A stretch of DNA of 64,000 bases from Staphylococcus sp. GSSP0090 (lineage in GTDB: Bacteria > Bacillota > Bacilli > Staphylococcales > Staphylococcaceae). The position numbers were made by a program, and so were the translations under genes. The notes under the pieces are model-generated. The model ran no database searches, was not told where the DNA came from, and worked only from the letters and a program-made list of their open reading frames with translations. Positions 48,301 through 61,284 of this stretch are shown piece after piece. The DNA lies in NCBI RefSeq assembly GCF_013391405.1, contig NZ_JACBFD010000008.1, positions 48,001-112,000 on the forward strand. Direction: 5' to 3'. Position 1 is the first letter of the stretch. The number at the start of each line of letters is the position of its first letter.

Positions 48301-48723
48301 TTATTCGGCGTTAATCATCCAAGTAATACCGAATGGATCATTGAACATACCATAAAATTCAGACCATTCTGTAGCACCTAAAGGCATTGTCACTTCACAA
48401 CCAGCCTCAACTGCTTTATCGAAAAATGCTTTTGCTGCGGTTTTATCCGCTTCATTAGTATGATCAAAAGTAAATGTCACGATTGCACCACTGTTATCAA
48501 TTTTTTTATTTTTCCAAGTGTCGCTACAATAAAATTTTTCACCAAGTATTTCGAAAGAAGCATTCATTGTAAAATCTGCTGGCACCTGAAATTCTTCAGG
48601 CATATCATTAAACATCTCATTATCTCCACTAACACGTTGAATATTTGTTGCACCTAAATGTTTTTCATAAAAATATAATGCCGCTAAGCTATTTTGAAAA
48701 TTAAAGTATTGTACTGCTTTCAT
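48301..48723 (-). CDS. VOC-superfamily (PhnB/glyoxalase-like) protein
   Basis: A 140-residue protein of the PhnB-like 3-demethylubiquinone-methyltransferase fold, with paired beta-alpha-beta-beta-beta modules. Recognisable parts are YFNFQNSLAALYFYEKHLGA at the N-terminus and EFYGMFNDPFGITWMIN at the C-terminus. Function is unknown for most members. ATG 48723 follows AGGGGGAA. It is monocistronic. Confidence 0.85.
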   Translation of the reverse strand: MKAVQYFNFQNSLAALYFYEKHLGATNIQRVSGDNEMFNDMPEEFQVPADFTMNASFEILGEKFYCSDTWKNKKIDNSGAIVTFTFDHTNEADKTAAKAFFDKAVEAGCEVTMPLGATEWSEFYGMFNDPFGITWMINAE

Positions 48724-48854
48724 TATATATTTCCCCCTCTAAAATTTCTATTTTTCAAATCTTTTGTATTCTGTCATTGTTCTAAAATAACTATACCCTT
48801 TTTCCTAACGCCTAATTTTCTAAACGCTAAATTCTTACTTTTTTATAAAAGAAA

Positions 48855-48887
48855 AAACAAGCTAGATTTCATATAATCTAACTTGTT
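48855..48887 (-). terminator. Terminator of the tsa operon
   Basis: On the minus strand AAACAAGTTAGATT / AATCTAGCTTGTTT (one mismatch) followed by TTTTTTCTTTTAT, about 150 bases beyond tsaD. Confidence 0.75.
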
Positions 48888-49032
48888 TGTAAATATGATT
48901 GAAATGTTATACACGTTACTTTTTAGTGGTCATTGTTATGCTGATATACATTTATCTATGCACCATTTTTATCTCGTTAATATGATTTATATGTGATTCT
49001 ATAAGAATCTTAAAATTATTTTCTATTTACTT

Positions 49033-50061
49033 TTATTGTTCAATCGAACATTGTTCAATATCCATATGATTATAGCCATTTAATGACATATCTGCTGTTA
49101 CATCTGCTTTAAATAAATAATGCCCAGCTGCTCCTATCATTGCTGCATTATCTGTACATAATTTAGGGCTTGGTATAGATAAGTTAATGTCATTTGACTC
49201 ACAAGCGGTTGTTAAATGGGCTCTTAAGCCTTTATTACTTGCAACACCACCTGCTACTATCAGTTGGTTTACATTATAATTTTTACAAGCCGCTATAGTT
49301 TTGCCAACTAATACTTCGACAACGCTATTTTGAAAACTTGTAGCTACGTTAGCTTCATTTATGACTTCACCTTTTTGACGTAAGTTATGCAATTTATTAA
49401 TCACTGCACTTTTTAAACCACTAAAGCTAAAATCATAACTATTTTTATCTAGCCAAACTCTAGGGAAATCATAACAATCTTCACCATGAGCTGCTAATTT
49501 ATCGACTTGGGGGCCACCTGGATAGCTTAATCCAATTGTTCTAGCTACTTTGTCATATGCCTCACCAACAGCGTCATCACGTGTTTCACCAATCACTTCA
49601 AAGCTTAAATGATCTTTCATATAAACTAATTCAGTGTGCCCACCAGAAACGATAAGGGCAATAAGTGGAAACTGTAATGGTTGTTCTAAATGATTCGCGT
49701 AAATATGACCGGCAATATGATGAACTGGAATTAATGGTTTGTCATAAGCAAATGCGAGCGCTTTTGCAGCATTAATTCCTACTAACAATGCCCCTATTAA
49801 ACCAGGTCCTTGTGTTACAGCCACGGCATCAATGTCTTTCATTGTTAACTTCGCACTATTTAACGATTCATCAATGGTTGCCGTAATCCCTTCAACATGA
49901 TGTCTGCTAGCTACCTCAGGAACCACACCTCCAAATCGTTTATGACTTTCAATTTGGCTCAATACGATATTACTAAGTATATGCTTCCCATCTTCGATGA
50001 TGCTAACACTTGTTTCATCGCAGCTTGATTCTATCGCTAATATTAACGTTGTTTCACTCAT
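49033..50061 (-). CDS. tsaD: tRNA t6A37 threonylcarbamoyltransferase TsaD
   Basis: A 342-residue ASKHA-fold enzyme that transfers the threonylcarbamoyl group to A37 of ANN-decoding tRNAs. The iron ligands are the histidines of [12 protein letters not shown] (about residues 115-126). [10 protein letters not shown] and [12 protein letters not shown] are nucleotide-binding motifs. It is the last gene of tsaE-tsaB-rimI-tsaD and overlaps rimI by eight bases. It works with TsaB and TsaE in one complex. Confidence 0.96.
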   Translation of the reverse strand: MSETTLILAIESSCDETSVSIIEDGKHILSNIVLSQIESHKRFGGVVPEVASRHHVEGITATIDESLNSAKLTMKDIDAVAVTQGPGLIGALLVGINAAKALAFAYDKPLIPVHHIAGHIYANHLEQPLQFPLIALIVSGGHTELVYMKDHLSFEVIGETRDDAVGEAYDKVARTIGLSYPGGPQVDKLAAHGEDCYDFPRVWLDKNSYDFSFSGLKSAVINKLHNLRQKGEVINEANVATSFQNSVVEVLVGKTIAACKNYNVNQLIVAGGVASNKGLRAHLTTACESNDINLSIPSPKLCTDNAAMIGAAGHYLFKADVTADMSLNGYNHMDIEQCSIEQ

Positions 50062-50518
50062 TTAAATTCACCCACATCACTATTGCATCCTCACCTTCAC
50101 CATAATAATTTTTACGTTTCCCTCCATATTGGAAACCTAAATTCGTATAAACATGCTGTGCTACTTCATTATCAACACGTACCTCTAAACTCATTACATC
50201 ACATTTTGTTTGGACGTAATTCATCGCATATTTAAGTAATAACTGTCCTAACCCAAACCCTCTATATGTTTCATCAATGGCGATTGTGGTTACTTGTGCT
50301 TGGTCTATAACCAACCAAATACCAATATAACCAATAATTTTTCCATCAAATTCTATTACAAAATAATGTGCAAATTCATTTTGCTCTACTTCATGATAAA
50401 ATGCATCAATTGACCAACTACTATCATTAAAACTATTTCTTTCAATATCAAATACTTGTGGTACATCATTTAAGTGCATTAAACGAATATTTAACTCTTG
50501 TTCTGTTGGTCTAACCAA
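50054..50518 (-). CDS. rimI: Ribosomal protein S18-alanine N-acetyltransferase RimI
   Basis: A 154-residue GNAT protein whose acetyl-CoA loop is [14 protein letters not shown]. RimI acetylates the N-terminus of ribosomal protein S18. The frame opens at TTG 50518, four bases after a GGAG in the end of tsaB, and overlaps tsaB by 28 bases. This position between tsaB and tsaD is conserved in Firmicutes. Confidence 0.9.
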   Translation of the reverse strand: MVRPTEQELNIRLMHLNDVPQVFDIERNSFNDSSWSIDAFYHEVEQNEFAHYFVIEFDGKIIGYIGIWLVIDQAQVTTIAIDETYRGFGLGQLLLKYAMNYVQTKCDVMSLEVRVDNEVAQHVYTNLGFQYGGKRKNYYGEGEDAIVMWVNLNE

Positions 50519-51153
50519 TTTCTCTCCGCCTCAGATATTTTAATATAGTTTGGTTTGAATTGATGAATATCAGTTGGGTCATCTATCAGTGCTTTCATTT
50601 CTTTTGCTTTTGGTAAATTAGGTATACCGTTGTGATCTAATAGGTCTGCTAATTTTTCTGTATCTGCGCCTACAAATTTATAAGTTTTACCTTGCTCATC
50701 TAGCATTTCCTTTAATTTTGTTATTTGCAGATATTGGTCTTCAATCAATTGCACTAAACGACCATTTTGATACTGATATACACCTGAATATACCGCTTCT
50801 CTTCTTGCATCAAAGACAGGCACAATTAAAATATTATCTTCCTTGACTGTAGCTGCTAATGCTTTTAAAGAAGACACACCATATAAAGTTGTATTAAGTG
50901 CGTATGCCAATGTCTTTGCAACAGTCACACCGATTCTTAAACCAGTATAAGAGCCTGGACCTTGCGCTACAATAATTGCATCAAGTTCCGTTTTATCTAA
51001 TTGACTTTCTTCTAATATATTAGAAATTGCTGGCATCAATTGAACAGAATGGTTCTTTTTTTCATTTGTATTAAATTCACTTAGTACCTTATCATCTTGC
51101 ATAATTGCAACTGATAAAGGCTGATTAGATGTATCAATCAGTAGATAATTCAC
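50491..51153 (-). CDS. tsaB: t6A biosynthesis scaffold TsaB
   Basis: A 220-residue inactive ASKHA-fold partner of TsaD. The N-terminal YLLIDTSNQPLSVAI and AQGPGSYTGLRIGVTVAKTLAYAL motifs identify the family. Translation starts at GTG 51153 with GGAG upstream; it overlaps tsaE by 20 bases. Confidence 0.94.
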   Translation of the reverse strand: MNYLLIDTSNQPLSVAIMQDDKVLSEFNTNEKKNHSVQLMPAISNILEESQLDKTELDAIIVAQGPGSYTGLRIGVTVAKTLAYALNTTLYGVSSLKALAATVKEDNILIVPVFDARREAVYSGVYQYQNGRLVQLIEDQYLQITKLKEMLDEQGKTYKFVGADTEKLADLLDHNGIPNLPKAKEMKALIDDPTDIHQFKPNYIKISEAERNWLDQQNKS

Positions 51154-51595
51154 GTAAAATCGACTCCTTAATATCTAAATAATGCTTCCCAATAGCTTTG
51201 AGTTCAATAGATCTTTCACTAGGGCTAATCGTTTTTATCTCTATTGTTAATGATGTTTCTGGAAGATAGGGTTTAATAAATTGACTCCACTCTATTAATA
51301 TAACAGCTTGATCTTCAAAATATTCATCAAAACCTAAATCTTCTTCCGCATTTTCTAATCGATAACAATCCATATGATGCAATTTTAAATGATGACCTTG
51401 GTAAGACTTTATAATATTGAATGTAGGTGAATTGATATTCCGTTTTACACCTAGTGCTTTGCCTATGAATTGACTTAACGTTGTCTTACCTGCCCCTAAA
51501 TCACCATTTAACAAAATCACATCTCCAGCAGATAAATATTTTGTTAAAATACCACCAAATACTTCCATATCCTCTAAATTTTTAATTTTTATCAT
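51134..51595 (-). CDS. tsaE: t6A biosynthesis ATPase TsaE
   Basis: A 153-residue P-loop ATPase (Walker A GDLGAGKTTLSQ, residues about 32-43). It drives turnover of the TsaB-TsaD complex. WSQFIKPYLP and the MDCYRLENAEEDLGFDEY segment are family hallmarks. AAGGAGAGACC precedes ATG 51595. It is the first gene of the operon, with a structured leader upstream. Confidence 0.95.
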   Translation of the reverse strand: MIKIKNLEDMEVFGGILTKYLSAGDVILLNGDLGAGKTTLSQFIGKALGVKRNINSPTFNIIKSYQGHHLKLHHMDCYRLENAEEDLGFDEYFEDQAVILIEWSQFIKPYLPETSLTIEIKTISPSERSIELKAIGKHYLDIKESILRELSTD

Positions 51596-51662
51596 TGGTC
51601 TCTCCTTATTAATGACGCTTCCAAATTGATTTGGTTAGCGACATTTATGCATGAGCTTTATT

Positions 51663-51712
51663 AGCGTATCTAACTCAGTGTAGATACGCTTATGCATTTG
51701 CTCTAGCAAATG
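51663..51712. other. Two adjacent strong hairpins before tsaE
   Basis: AGCGTATCTA / TAGATACGCT (51663-51690) and CATTTGCT / AGCAAATG (51694-51712) are perfect stems separated by a few bases. They lie about 70-120 bases upstream of tsaE and have no following T-run on either strand, so they are not typical terminators. They could be a leader element or a terminator remnant. Confidence 0.5.
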
Positions 51713-51844
51713 TATTCCTATTTGTGATTATCTTCTTAAAATTAACTACTCTAGTTTAACAAATTTTTACATATAATACTTCATACTGAAACAAGTTCCT
51801 TTAATTTTGAAATGTTTGAATTGACAGAAAAATACAAAAAGTTA

Positions 51845-51898
51845 TTGACACAACCTTTCTGATGTAGTAAATTTAATTTATCAAATTTTTAGATATTT
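51845..51898 (+). promoter_or_regulatory. ilv-leu promoter with possible CodY box
   Basis: TTGACA (51845-51850), 17 bases, TAAATT (51868-51873). Just downstream AATTTTTAGATATTT (51884-51898) matches 12 of 15 positions of the CodY box AATTTTCWGAAAATT. In S. aureus this operon is the classic CodY target, so repression by isoleucine/GTP-bound CodY at this site is likely. Confidence 0.55.
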
Positions 51899-51947
51899 CA
51901 AACAAATCAGAAAAAATAAACCATTCTATCGAGAGGAGTATAATAAA

Positions 51948-52016
51948 ATGACCAAACATACAATGCAAGTTCAACCAACAACTTCAAATATTTTAGTCAT
52001 TTTATTATGCTCATAG
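51948..52016 (+). CDS. ilv-leu operon leader peptide, 22 aa
   Basis: ATG 51948 follows GAGAGGAG; the peptide starts MTKHTMQVQPTTSN and ends with the run ILVILLCS before TAG. The run of branched-chain codons (Ile-Leu-Val-Ile-Leu-Leu) lets ribosome stalling report leucine, isoleucine and valine supply. It is followed by pairing segments and an intrinsic terminator, the layout of a transcription attenuator as described for the S. aureus operon. Confidence 0.85.
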   Translation: MTKHTMQVQPTTSNILVILLCS

Positions 52017-52077
52017 GACTGGAACTTTAGTAAAGAAACTACTAAACGTTTAAGTCCTTATTCTAGTTGAATGGGAC

Positions 52078-52118
52078 TATAAAGTGTCCCAATAATTTAT
52101 TGGGACACTTTTTTTATT
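52078..52118 (+). terminator. Attenuator terminator of the ilv-leu operon
   Basis: AAGTGTCCCAATAA / TATTGGGACACTT hairpin then TTTTTTATTTT, 25 bases before ilvD. ATGGGAC at 52070-52076 can pair with the left arm as a competing structure, and GGACTGGAACTTTAG earlier in the leader offers the antiterminator. Confidence 0.85.
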
Positions 52119-52142
52119 TTCAATTTTATGGGGGAATTAAAT

Positions 52143-53831
52143 ATGAGAAGTGACATGATCAAAAAAGGAGATCAACAAGCACCAGCAAGAAGTCTTTTAC
52201 ATGCAACGGGTGCACTAGAAAAACCAACAGATATGAACAAGCCATTCGTGGCGATTTGTAACTCATATATTGATATTGTCCCTGGACACGTACACCTTAG
52301 AGAATTAGCAGATATAGCAAAAGAAGCCATTCGTGAAGCTGGTGCAATTCCCTTTGAATTTGACACAATCGGTGTAGATGATGGTATTGCAATGGGTCAT
52401 ATCGGAATGAGATATTCCCTACCATCTAGAGAAATTATTGCTGATGCCGCAGAAACAGTGATTAATGCACATTGGTTTGATGGTGTATTCTACATTCCCA
52501 ACTGCGATAAGATCACACCAGGAATGTTATTAGCATCTGTACGTACCAATGTCCCAGCTATCTTTTGTTCGGGCGGTCCAATGAAAGCGGGTTTATCATC
52601 ACAAGGTAAAGCTTTAACACTTTCATCTATGTTCGAAGCAGTTGGTGCATTTAAAGATGGCTCTATTTCAAAAGATGAATTTTTAGATATGGAACAAAAT
52701 GCTTGTCCGACTTGTGGTTCATGTTCAGGTATGTTTACTGCAAATTCAATGAACTGTTTAATGGAAGTATTAGGTTTAGCCCTACCATATAACGGTACTG
52801 CACTAGCAGTAAGTGATCAACGTAGAGAAATGATTAGAGAAGCCGCATTCAAATTAGTAGATAATATTAAAAATGATTTAAAACCAAGAGATATCGTAAC
52901 AAAAGAAGCAATTGATGATGCATTTGCATTAGACATGGCAATGGGTGGTTCAACAAATACCGTACTTCATACACTTGCAATCGCTAATGAAGCAGGCATA
53001 GATTATGACTTAACAAGAATAAATGAAATTGCTAAGAAAACACCATATCTTTCAAAAATAGCACCAAGTTCGTCCTATTCAATGCACGATGTTCATGAAG
53101 CCGGTGGCGTGCCAGCAATCATAAACGAACTATTTAAAAAAGAAGGTACCTTACATCCAGATAGAATTACAGCTACAGGCAAAACATTACGTGAAAACAA
53201 TGAAGATAAAGAAATTTTAAATAGTGATGTCATTAGACATCTAGATAACCCATATGATAAGCAAGGTGGTCTTTCTATCTTATATGGTAATATCGCTCCA
53301 AAAGGTGCCGTTATAAAAGTCGGTGGTGTAGATCCATCCATTAAAGTCTTTAAAGGCAAAGCGATTTGTTTTAACTCTCATGATGAAGCCGTCGAAGCTA
53401 TTGATAATCATGATGTACGTGAAGGTCATGTTGTCGTTATCCGATATGAAGGTCCTAAGGGTGGACCGGGGATGCCTGAAATGCTAGCCCCTACTTCATC
53501 CATTGTAGGTCGTGGTTTAGGGAAAGATGTAGCCCTCATTACAGACGGAAGATTTTCAGGCGCAACACGTGGTATAGCCGTTGGTCATATATCACCAGAA
53601 GCTGCAGCAGGTGGCCCAATCGGGTTAATAAATGACGGAGATGAAATTACTATTGATTTAACAAACCGTACATTAGACGTCAATGTTTCAACTGAGACAT
53701 TAGATGCAAGAAAACAAAATGTAACACCATTCAAAGCAAAAGTGAAAACAGGCTATCTTGCACGTTACACTGCATTGGTAACAAGTGCTAATACGGGTGG
53801 TATCATGCAAGTACCAGAAAATCTCATTTAA
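52143..53831 (+). CDS. ilvD: Dihydroxy-acid dehydratase
   Basis: A 562-residue Fe-S dehydratase that converts dihydroxy-isovalerate and dihydroxy-methylvalerate to the 2-keto acids. Cluster and metal residues lie in NCDKITPG and [25 protein letters not shown]-type Mg site is read as [13 protein letters not shown] near the C-terminus. ATG 52143 (MRSDMIKKG) matches the family start after GGGGGA. It is the first structural gene of the nine-gene operon. Confidence 0.97.
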   Translation: MRSDMIKKGDQQAPARSLLHATGALEKPTDMNKPFVAICNSYIDIVPGHVHLRELADIAKEAIREAGAIPFEFDTIGVDDGIAMGHIGMRYSLPSREIIADAAETVINAHWFDGVFYIPNCDKITPGMLLASVRTNVPAIFCSGGPMKAGLSSQGKALTLSSMFEAVGAFKDGSISKDEFLDMEQNACPTCGSCSGMFTANSMNCLMEVLGLALPYNGTALAVSDQRREMIREAAFKLVDNIKNDLKPRDIVTKEAIDDAFALDMAMGGSTNTVLHTLAIANEAGIDYDLTRINEIAKKTPYLSKIAPSSSYSMHDVHEAGGVPAIINELFKKEGTLHPDRITATGKTLRENNEDKEILNSDVIRHLDNPYDKQGGLSILYGNIAPKGAVIKVGGVDPSIKVFKGKAICFNSHDEAVEAIDNHDVREGHVVVIRYEGPKGGPGMPEMLAPTSSIVGRGLGKDVALITDGRFSGATRGIAVGHISPEAAAGGPIGLINDGDEITIDLTNRTLDVNVSTETLDARKQNVTPFKAKVKTGYLARYTALVTSANTGGIMQVPENLI

Positions 53832-53843
53832 GGAGTGAGCATT

Positions 53844-55630
53844 ATGTCTAAACAAACGGATATACTTGAAAACGAATTATCAGAAAATTTTGATTCTTTA
53901 GAAGCTGCTGAAGCCGTTGAACCTGAAGTTGAATTAGAACAACAAACCATAGATGAAATGAAATCTGGTTCAGAATTATTAGTAGAGTCACTTGCAAATG
54001 AGAGCGTAGACTTTATCTTTGGTTATCCAGGTGGTGCAGTATTGCCCCTTTACGACACATTTTACGATGGAAAAATTGATCATATCTTAGCAAGACATGA
54101 ACAAGGCGCTACACACGCAGCAGAAGGATATGCAAGAGTATCAGGTAAGACTGGTGTCGTTGTCGTAACAAGTGGCCCTGGCGCAACAAATGCAATAACA
54201 GGTATTGCTGATGCCTATAGTGATTCATTGCCACTCGTAGTGATCACTGGACAAGTAGCGACGCCAGGCATTGGTAAAGATGCTTTCCAAGAAGCTGATT
54301 TATTATCAATGACAACGCCAATTACAAAACATAATTATCAAGTTAAAAATGTCAACGATATCCCTACAATCATTCACGAAGCCTTTCATATTGCTAATAC
54401 CGGTAGAAAAGGTCCAGTCGTAATTGATTTCCCGAAAGACATGGGTATCCTATCTACCAATGCAAAAGTAACAGAAGAATTAGAATTACCAGGCTATACT
54501 GTACCAAATCAACCACAAAAAGAAGAAATTCAAAAACTACGCGATTATTTAAAAAGTGCTAAAAAACCTGTTGTACTTTCAGGTGCAGGTATCAATCATG
54601 CTAAAGCCAATGATGTATTTACCGAATTTGTAAATAGACATCAATTACCTGTTGTTAGTACATTATTAGGGCTCGGTGCCATTCCATATGAACATCCCCT
54701 ATTTTTAGGCATGGGCGGTATGCATGGTTCATATGCAAGCAATATGGCATTAACGGATTGCGATTTACTCATTAACTTTGGTAGTCGTTTTGACGATCGC
54801 CTAGCAAGTAACCCAGACGAATTTGCACCAAACGCCAAAATTGTACATGTAGACATCGATCCATCTGAAATAAATAAAATCATCAAAGTAGATTTAGGCA
54901 TCGTTGCTGACTGTAAAGCAACATTAGAAGCATTATTAGATTTCGATAGTTATTCAATCAGACATGAAGACTGGTTAGAAACTTGTAATGAAAACAAAGC
55001 CAAACAGCCTTTTGCTTATAAAGAAGATGAAGATGGTGTATTTTCTAAACCACAAAGAACGATTGAATACATTGGTGAAATTACCCAGGGTGATGCTGTA
55101 GTAACTACCGATGTTGGACAACATCAAATGTGGGTTGCGCAATTCTATCCATTTAAAAATCATGGTCAATTCGTAACAAGTGGTGGTCTCGGAACAATGG
55201 GATTTGGTATTCCTGCTGCTATCGGAGCAAAACTTGCAGCACCTGATAAAACAGTCGTTACTTTTGTTGGTGACGGTGGTTTCCAAATGACAAACCAAGA
55301 GATGGCCATTTTAGAAGAATACAATCTTGATATTAAGATTGTCATAATTAATAACGGTACACTCGGTATGGTTAAACAATGGCAAGATAAATTCTTTAAT
55401 AAACGTTTTTCTCATTCAGTATTTAATGGCCAACCAGACTTTTTAAAATTAGCTGAAGCTTATAATGTCAAAGGTTATTTAGTTGAAAATCCAAACCAAT
55501 TAGAACAACAGATAGATGCCGCTTTTCAACATGAAGGTCCTGCACTGATTGATGTACGTATTTCACCTATTGAACCTGTATCACCAATGGTACCAAGTGG
55601 TAAAGCTAATCACGAAATGGAGGGGCTATT

Positions 55631-55634
<4 letters not shown>
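53844..55634 (+). CDS. ilvB: Acetolactate synthase large subunit
   Basis: A 596-residue TPP enzyme that joins pyruvate to pyruvate or 2-ketobutyrate. The catalytic Glu is in LARHEQGATHAAEGYAR, FAD/pyrimidine-domain SGPGATNAITGIADAY follows, and the TPP motif GDGGFQMTNQEMAILEEYNLDIKIVIINN is near the C-terminus. The first about 45 residues are an acidic extension (ENELSENFDSLEAAEAVEPEVELEQQ). ATG 53844 follows AAGGAGTG. It is coupled to ilvN (ATGA). Confidence 0.96.
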
Positions 55635-57153
<1,519 letters not shown>

Positions 57154-57205
57154 TTAGACAAATCACCATGTATATCGATTTGATTAACATCAAGCTAAGT
57201 GGTAA

Positions 57206-57233
57206 TGGGACAGAGTGTTTTATTTGTGTCCCA
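57206..57233 (+). other. Hairpin in the ilvC-leuA gap
   Basis: TGGGACA…TGTCCCA stem-loop. There is no T-run, so full termination is unlikely; it may protect message ends or attenuate. The arms resemble the attenuator TGTCCCA / TGGGACA further upstream. Confidence 0.5.
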
Positions 57234-57311
57234 GCCCTAACTTGGTAACATGCTTCAATTTTCTCGATAACGATTGGATTGTCTAAAATTCATATATAGG
57301 AGATGTTTAAA

Positions 57312-58847
57312 ATGAGTAGCCATATTCAAATTTTTGATACAACGCTCAGAGACGGCGAACAAACACCTGGCGTTAACTTTTCATTCGATGAAAGATTGAA
57401 AATTGCTAAACAACTTGAAAAATGGGGTGTAGATATTATAGAAGCAGGATTCCCAGCTTCTAGTACTGGTAGTTTTAAATCGGTTGAGGCCATTGCTGAA
57501 ACATTAACTACTACTGCTGTCTGTGGCTTAGCACGTTGTGTAAAAAAAGATATAGATGCAGTATACGAATCAACTAAAGCGGCAGCTAAACCTAGAATTC
57601 ATGTATTTATTGCAACAAGTCCTATCCACCGTGATTCAAAACTAATGATGTCAAAAGAAGAAGTATTAGCATCTATTAAGGAACATGTTTCCTATGCTAA
57701 ACAATACTTTGATGTTGTTCAGTTTTCACCAGAAGATGCAACAAGAACAGAATTAGCATTTTTAATTGAATGTGTTCAGACAGCTGTCGATGCAGGTGCT
57801 AGTGTAATTAACATCCCTGATACTGTAGGTTTTAGCTATCCAAAAGAATATGGTGAAATTTTCAAAACATTACAAGAATCTGTTCATACTGATCACGATG
57901 TCATTTATAGTGCACATTGTCATGATGATTTAGGTCTAGCAGTTGCGAATAGTATGGCAGCAATTGAAAATGGCGCTAAACGTATCGAAGGTACACTTAA
58001 CGGTATTGGAGAACGTGCAGGTAATACAGCCTTAGAAGAAGTTGCCCTTGGTCTTTATGTGAGACAAGATCATTATGGTAATCAAACTCAAATTAATTTA
58101 GAAGCAACTAAGCAAACATCTGATTTAATTGCTCGATTTGCAGGTATTCGAGTCCCAAGAAATAAAGCAATTGTTGGACAAAACGCATTTAGTCATGAAT
58201 CAGGTATACACCAAGATGGCGTTCTCAAAAATCCAGAAACTTATGAAATTATGACACCGCAACTTGTCGGAGTTAAGACAACAGAATTACCTCTTGGTAA
58301 ACTTTCTGGTAAACACGCTTTTGCAGAAAAACTAACTGCCTTAGGTTATGATGTTGAGCCTGAAGAACAAAAAGCGCTATTCAAACAATTCAAAACGGTT
58401 GCCGATAAGAAAAAAGCAGTGACTGATCGAGACATCCACGCTTTAATTCAAGGTACAGAACATGAACAAAATGCAATTTATAAAGTAGAAACACTTCAAT
58501 TACAATTTGTTTCTAATGGTTTACAAAGTGCGGTCGTTGTCATTAAAGATAAAGACGGTAATACGTATCAAGATTCAAGTATTGGAACTGGATCCATTGT
58601 TTCAGTATACAACGCAGTAGATCGAATATTTGATCGTAAAACAGAACTCATTGAATATCGTATAGACTCTGTGACTGAAGGAACTGATGCTCAAGCAGAA
58701 GTACACGTACAAATTAAGATAGATGATCAAATTGTTACTGGTGTAGGTATTGATCATGATATCTTACTCGCTTCTTGTAAATCATATGTTGAAGCACATG
58801 CTAAATATGTGGCGAATACAAAAGTGGAAGAAGGTATGCATTCATGA
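57312..58847 (+). CDS. leuA: 2-isopropylmalate synthase
   Basis: A 511-residue enzyme making 2-isopropylmalate from acetyl-CoA and 2-ketoisovalerate. The TIM barrel begins [14 protein letters not shown], metal ligands are in [12 protein letters not shown], and the [13 protein letters not shown] segment belongs to the flexible linker. A C-terminal LeuA dimer domain (about residues 365-500) gives leucine feedback. ATG 57312 follows GGAGATG. Confidence 0.96.
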   Translation: MSSHIQIFDTTLRDGEQTPGVNFSFDERLKIAKQLEKWGVDIIEAGFPASSTGSFKSVEAIAETLTTTAVCGLARCVKKDIDAVYESTKAAAKPRIHVFIATSPIHRDSKLMMSKEEVLASIKEHVSYAKQYFDVVQFSPEDATRTELAFLIECVQTAVDAGASVINIPDTVGFSYPKEYGEIFKTLQESVHTDHDVIYSAHCHDDLGLAVANSMAAIENGAKRIEGTLNGIGERAGNTALEEVALGLYVRQDHYGNQTQINLEATKQTSDLIARFAGIRVPRNKAIVGQNAFSHESGIHQDGVLKNPETYEIMTPQLVGVKTTELPLGKLSGKHAFAEKLTALGYDVEPEEQKALFKQFKTVADKKKAVTDRDIHALIQGTEHEQNAIYKVETLQLQFVSNGLQSAVVVIKDKDGNTYQDSSIGTGSIVSVYNAVDRIFDRKTELIEYRIDSVTEGTDAQAEVHVQIKIDDQIVTGVGIDHDILLASCKSYVEAHAKYVANTKVEEGMHS

Positions 58848-59884
58848 ATTATAAGATTGTAGCCCTTCCTGGAGATGGTATTGGACCTGAAATATTAAAT
58901 GGTTCACTAGAAGTATTACAACAACTAAGTAAAACCTTTAATTTTGATTATGAAGTAGAAACACATGACTTTGGTGGTATTGCTATAGATAAACATGGTA
59001 AACCACTTCCAGAGTCCACATTAAATGCCTGTAAAAATGCAGACGCAATCCTATTAGGTGCTGTGGGGGGACCTAAATGGACAGATCCTAATAATAGACC
59101 AGAACAAGGTTTATTGGGCATACGTAAAGCTTTGGGTCTGTTTGCAAATATACGCCCCACTACAGTTACAAATGGCACAAGTCATTTATCCCCTATCAAA
59201 GAAGAACGTGTTGCAAATACAGATTTTATTTTAGTAAGAGAATTAACTGGTGGCATCTATTTTGGTGAACCAAAACAATTAAATGAAAATGACGCACTTG
59301 ATTCACTAACTTATTCTAGAGCTGAAATCGAAAGAATTGCTCACGTTGGTTTTGAGTTAGCTCAAAAACGTCATAAAAAATTAACTTCTGTTGATAAAGA
59401 AAATGTACTTTCATCTAGTAAATTATGGAGAAATGTAATCAACGAAGTAGCTCAATCTTATCCTGATGTTGAAGTAAATCATTTACTTGTCGATGCTTGT
59501 GCAATGCACTTAATTACGAATCCTTCCCAATTTGATGTCATTGTGACAGAAAATTTATTTGGAGATATTTTAAGTGATGAAGCTTCTGTAATACCAGGCT
59601 CTTTAGGGTTATCCCCTTCAGCAAGCTTTAGTGAACAGGGTCCAAGATTATATGAGCCTATTCATGGATCTGCTCCAGATATTGCTAATCAAGATATAGC
59701 AAATCCTTTTGGTATGTTATTATCTGTGGCAATGTGTCTTAGAGAAAGCCTCAATGAAGATGAAGCAGCTGATAAACTAGAAAATGTTATATATCAATTA
59801 ATAAAAGAAGGAAAAACGACGCGTGATCTTAATGGTGATTATCATACATCTGAAATTTTTGATTACGTTAAAGAAAATCTTTAA
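58844..59884 (+). CDS. leuB: 3-isopropylmalate dehydrogenase
   Basis: A 346-residue decarboxylating dehydrogenase. [11 protein letters not shown] at the N-terminus, the substrate-arginine motif [16 protein letters not shown], and metal Asp in [19 protein letters not shown] are present, plus the NAD motif [17 protein letters not shown]. Its ATG overlaps the leuA stop (ATGA). Confidence 0.97.
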   Translation: MNYKIVALPGDGIGPEILNGSLEVLQQLSKTFNFDYEVETHDFGGIAIDKHGKPLPESTLNACKNADAILLGAVGGPKWTDPNNRPEQGLLGIRKALGLFANIRPTTVTNGTSHLSPIKEERVANTDFILVRELTGGIYFGEPKQLNENDALDSLTYSRAEIERIAHVGFELAQKRHKKLTSVDKENVLSSSKLWRNVINEVAQSYPDVEVNHLLVDACAMHLITNPSQFDVIVTENLFGDILSDEASVIPGSLGLSPSASFSEQGPRLYEPIHGSAPDIANQDIANPFGMLLSVAMCLRESLNEDEAADKLENVIYQLIKEGKTTRDLNGDYHTSEIFDYVKENL

Positions 59885-59901
59885 AAAGGAGGAGATGTCA
59901 T

Positions 59902-61284
59902 ATGGGTAAAACACTATTTGACAAAGTTTGGAATAAACATGTCTTAACTGGTAAAGAAGGTGACCCACAATTATTATATATTGACCTACATCTAATACAT
60001 GAAGTCACATCTCCTCAAGCTTTTGAAGGATTAAGACTACAAAATAGACAATTACGTAGACCAGATTTGACCTTTGCAACGCTAGATCATAACGTTCCTA
60101 CGGTAGATATTTTTAATATTAAAGATGAAATTGCAAATAAACAAATCACTACTTTACAAAAAAATGCAAAAGCATTTGGCGTTCATATTTTTGATATGGG
60201 ATCAGATGAGCAAGGTATTGTCCATATGGTGGGTCCTGAAACAGGATTGACTCAACCAGGCAAGACGATTGTTTGTGGTGACTCGCATACTGCAACCCAT
60301 GGTGCTTTTGGTGCAATCGCATTTGGTATTGGTACAAGTGAAGTTGAACACGTTTTTGCAACACAATCACTTTGGCAAACTAAACCTAAAAATTTAAAAA
60401 TTGATGTGAATGGCCAGTTACCAACGGGTGTTTATGCAAAAGATATTATTTTACATCTTATTAACCAACATGGCGTAGATTTCGGAACAGGTTATGCACT
60501 TGAATTCTCTGGTGAAACGATTCGCAATTTGTCCATGGAAGCTAGAATGACAATTTGTAACATGGCTATAGAAGCTGGTGCAAAATACGGTATGATGGCT
60601 CCAGATGAAACAACTTTTGAGTATGTTAAAGGACGTCCTTATGCTACGAATTATAAATATGATATCGATGCATGGCGCGAACTTTATACGGATGAAGATG
60701 CAGAATTTGATAGAGTCATCACTTTAGATGTAACTGATTTAGAACCTCAAGTAACTTGGGGAACAAATCCTGAAATGGGTGTTAGTTTTAATACGCCATT
60801 CCCTGAAATACAAAATGTCAATGATGAACGTGCTTATAACTACATGGGCCTTCAACCTGGTCAAAAAGCTGAGGACATAGACTTAGGTTATGTATTCTTA
60901 GGTTCTTGTACAAATGCTCGCCTTTCTGACTTGGTTGAAGCAAGTCACATTGTCAAAGGCAATAAAGTGCACCCAAATATTACTGCAATTGTCGTACCAG
61001 GTTCACGCACAGTTAAAATAGAAGCTGAAAATTTAGGTCTTGATAAAATATTTAAAGAAGCTGGGTTTGATTGGAGAGAACCTGGCTGCTCAATGTGCTT
61101 AGGTATGAATCCAGACCAAGTACCTAATGGTGTACATTGTGCTTCTACAAGTAATCGTAATTTTGAAGGACGACAAGGTAAAGGTGCACGTACACATTTA
61201 GTATCCCCTGCAATGGCAGCAGCTGCTGCTATTAATGGAAAATTTGTAGACGTTAGAAAGGTGGTTGTTTCGAATGGAAATTAA
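59902..61284 (+). CDS. leuC: 3-isopropylmalate dehydratase, large subunit
   Basis: A 460-residue aconitase-fold subunit with the three Fe-S cysteines in GSCTNARL and [13 protein letters not shown]. It pairs with LeuD to isomerise 2- to 3-isopropylmalate. [13 protein letters not shown] is the conserved active-site segment. AAGGAGGAG precedes ATG 59902. Confidence 0.97.
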   Translation: MGKTLFDKVWNKHVLTGKEGDPQLLYIDLHLIHEVTSPQAFEGLRLQNRQLRRPDLTFATLDHNVPTVDIFNIKDEIANKQITTLQKNAKAFGVHIFDMGSDEQGIVHMVGPETGLTQPGKTIVCGDSHTATHGAFGAIAFGIGTSEVEHVFATQSLWQTKPKNLKIDVNGQLPTGVYAKDIILHLINQHGVDFGTGYALEFSGETIRNLSMEARMTICNMAIEAGAKYGMMAPDETTFEYVKGRPYATNYKYDIDAWRELYTDEDAEFDRVITLDVTDLEPQVTWGTNPEMGVSFNTPFPEIQNVNDERAYNYMGLQPGQKAEDIDLGYVFLGSCTNARLSDLVEASHIVKGNKVHPNITAIVVPGSRTVKIEAENLGLDKIFKEAGFDWREPGCSMCLGMNPDQVPNGVHCASTSNRNFEGRQGKGARTHLVSPAMAAAAAINGKFVDVRKVVVSNGN

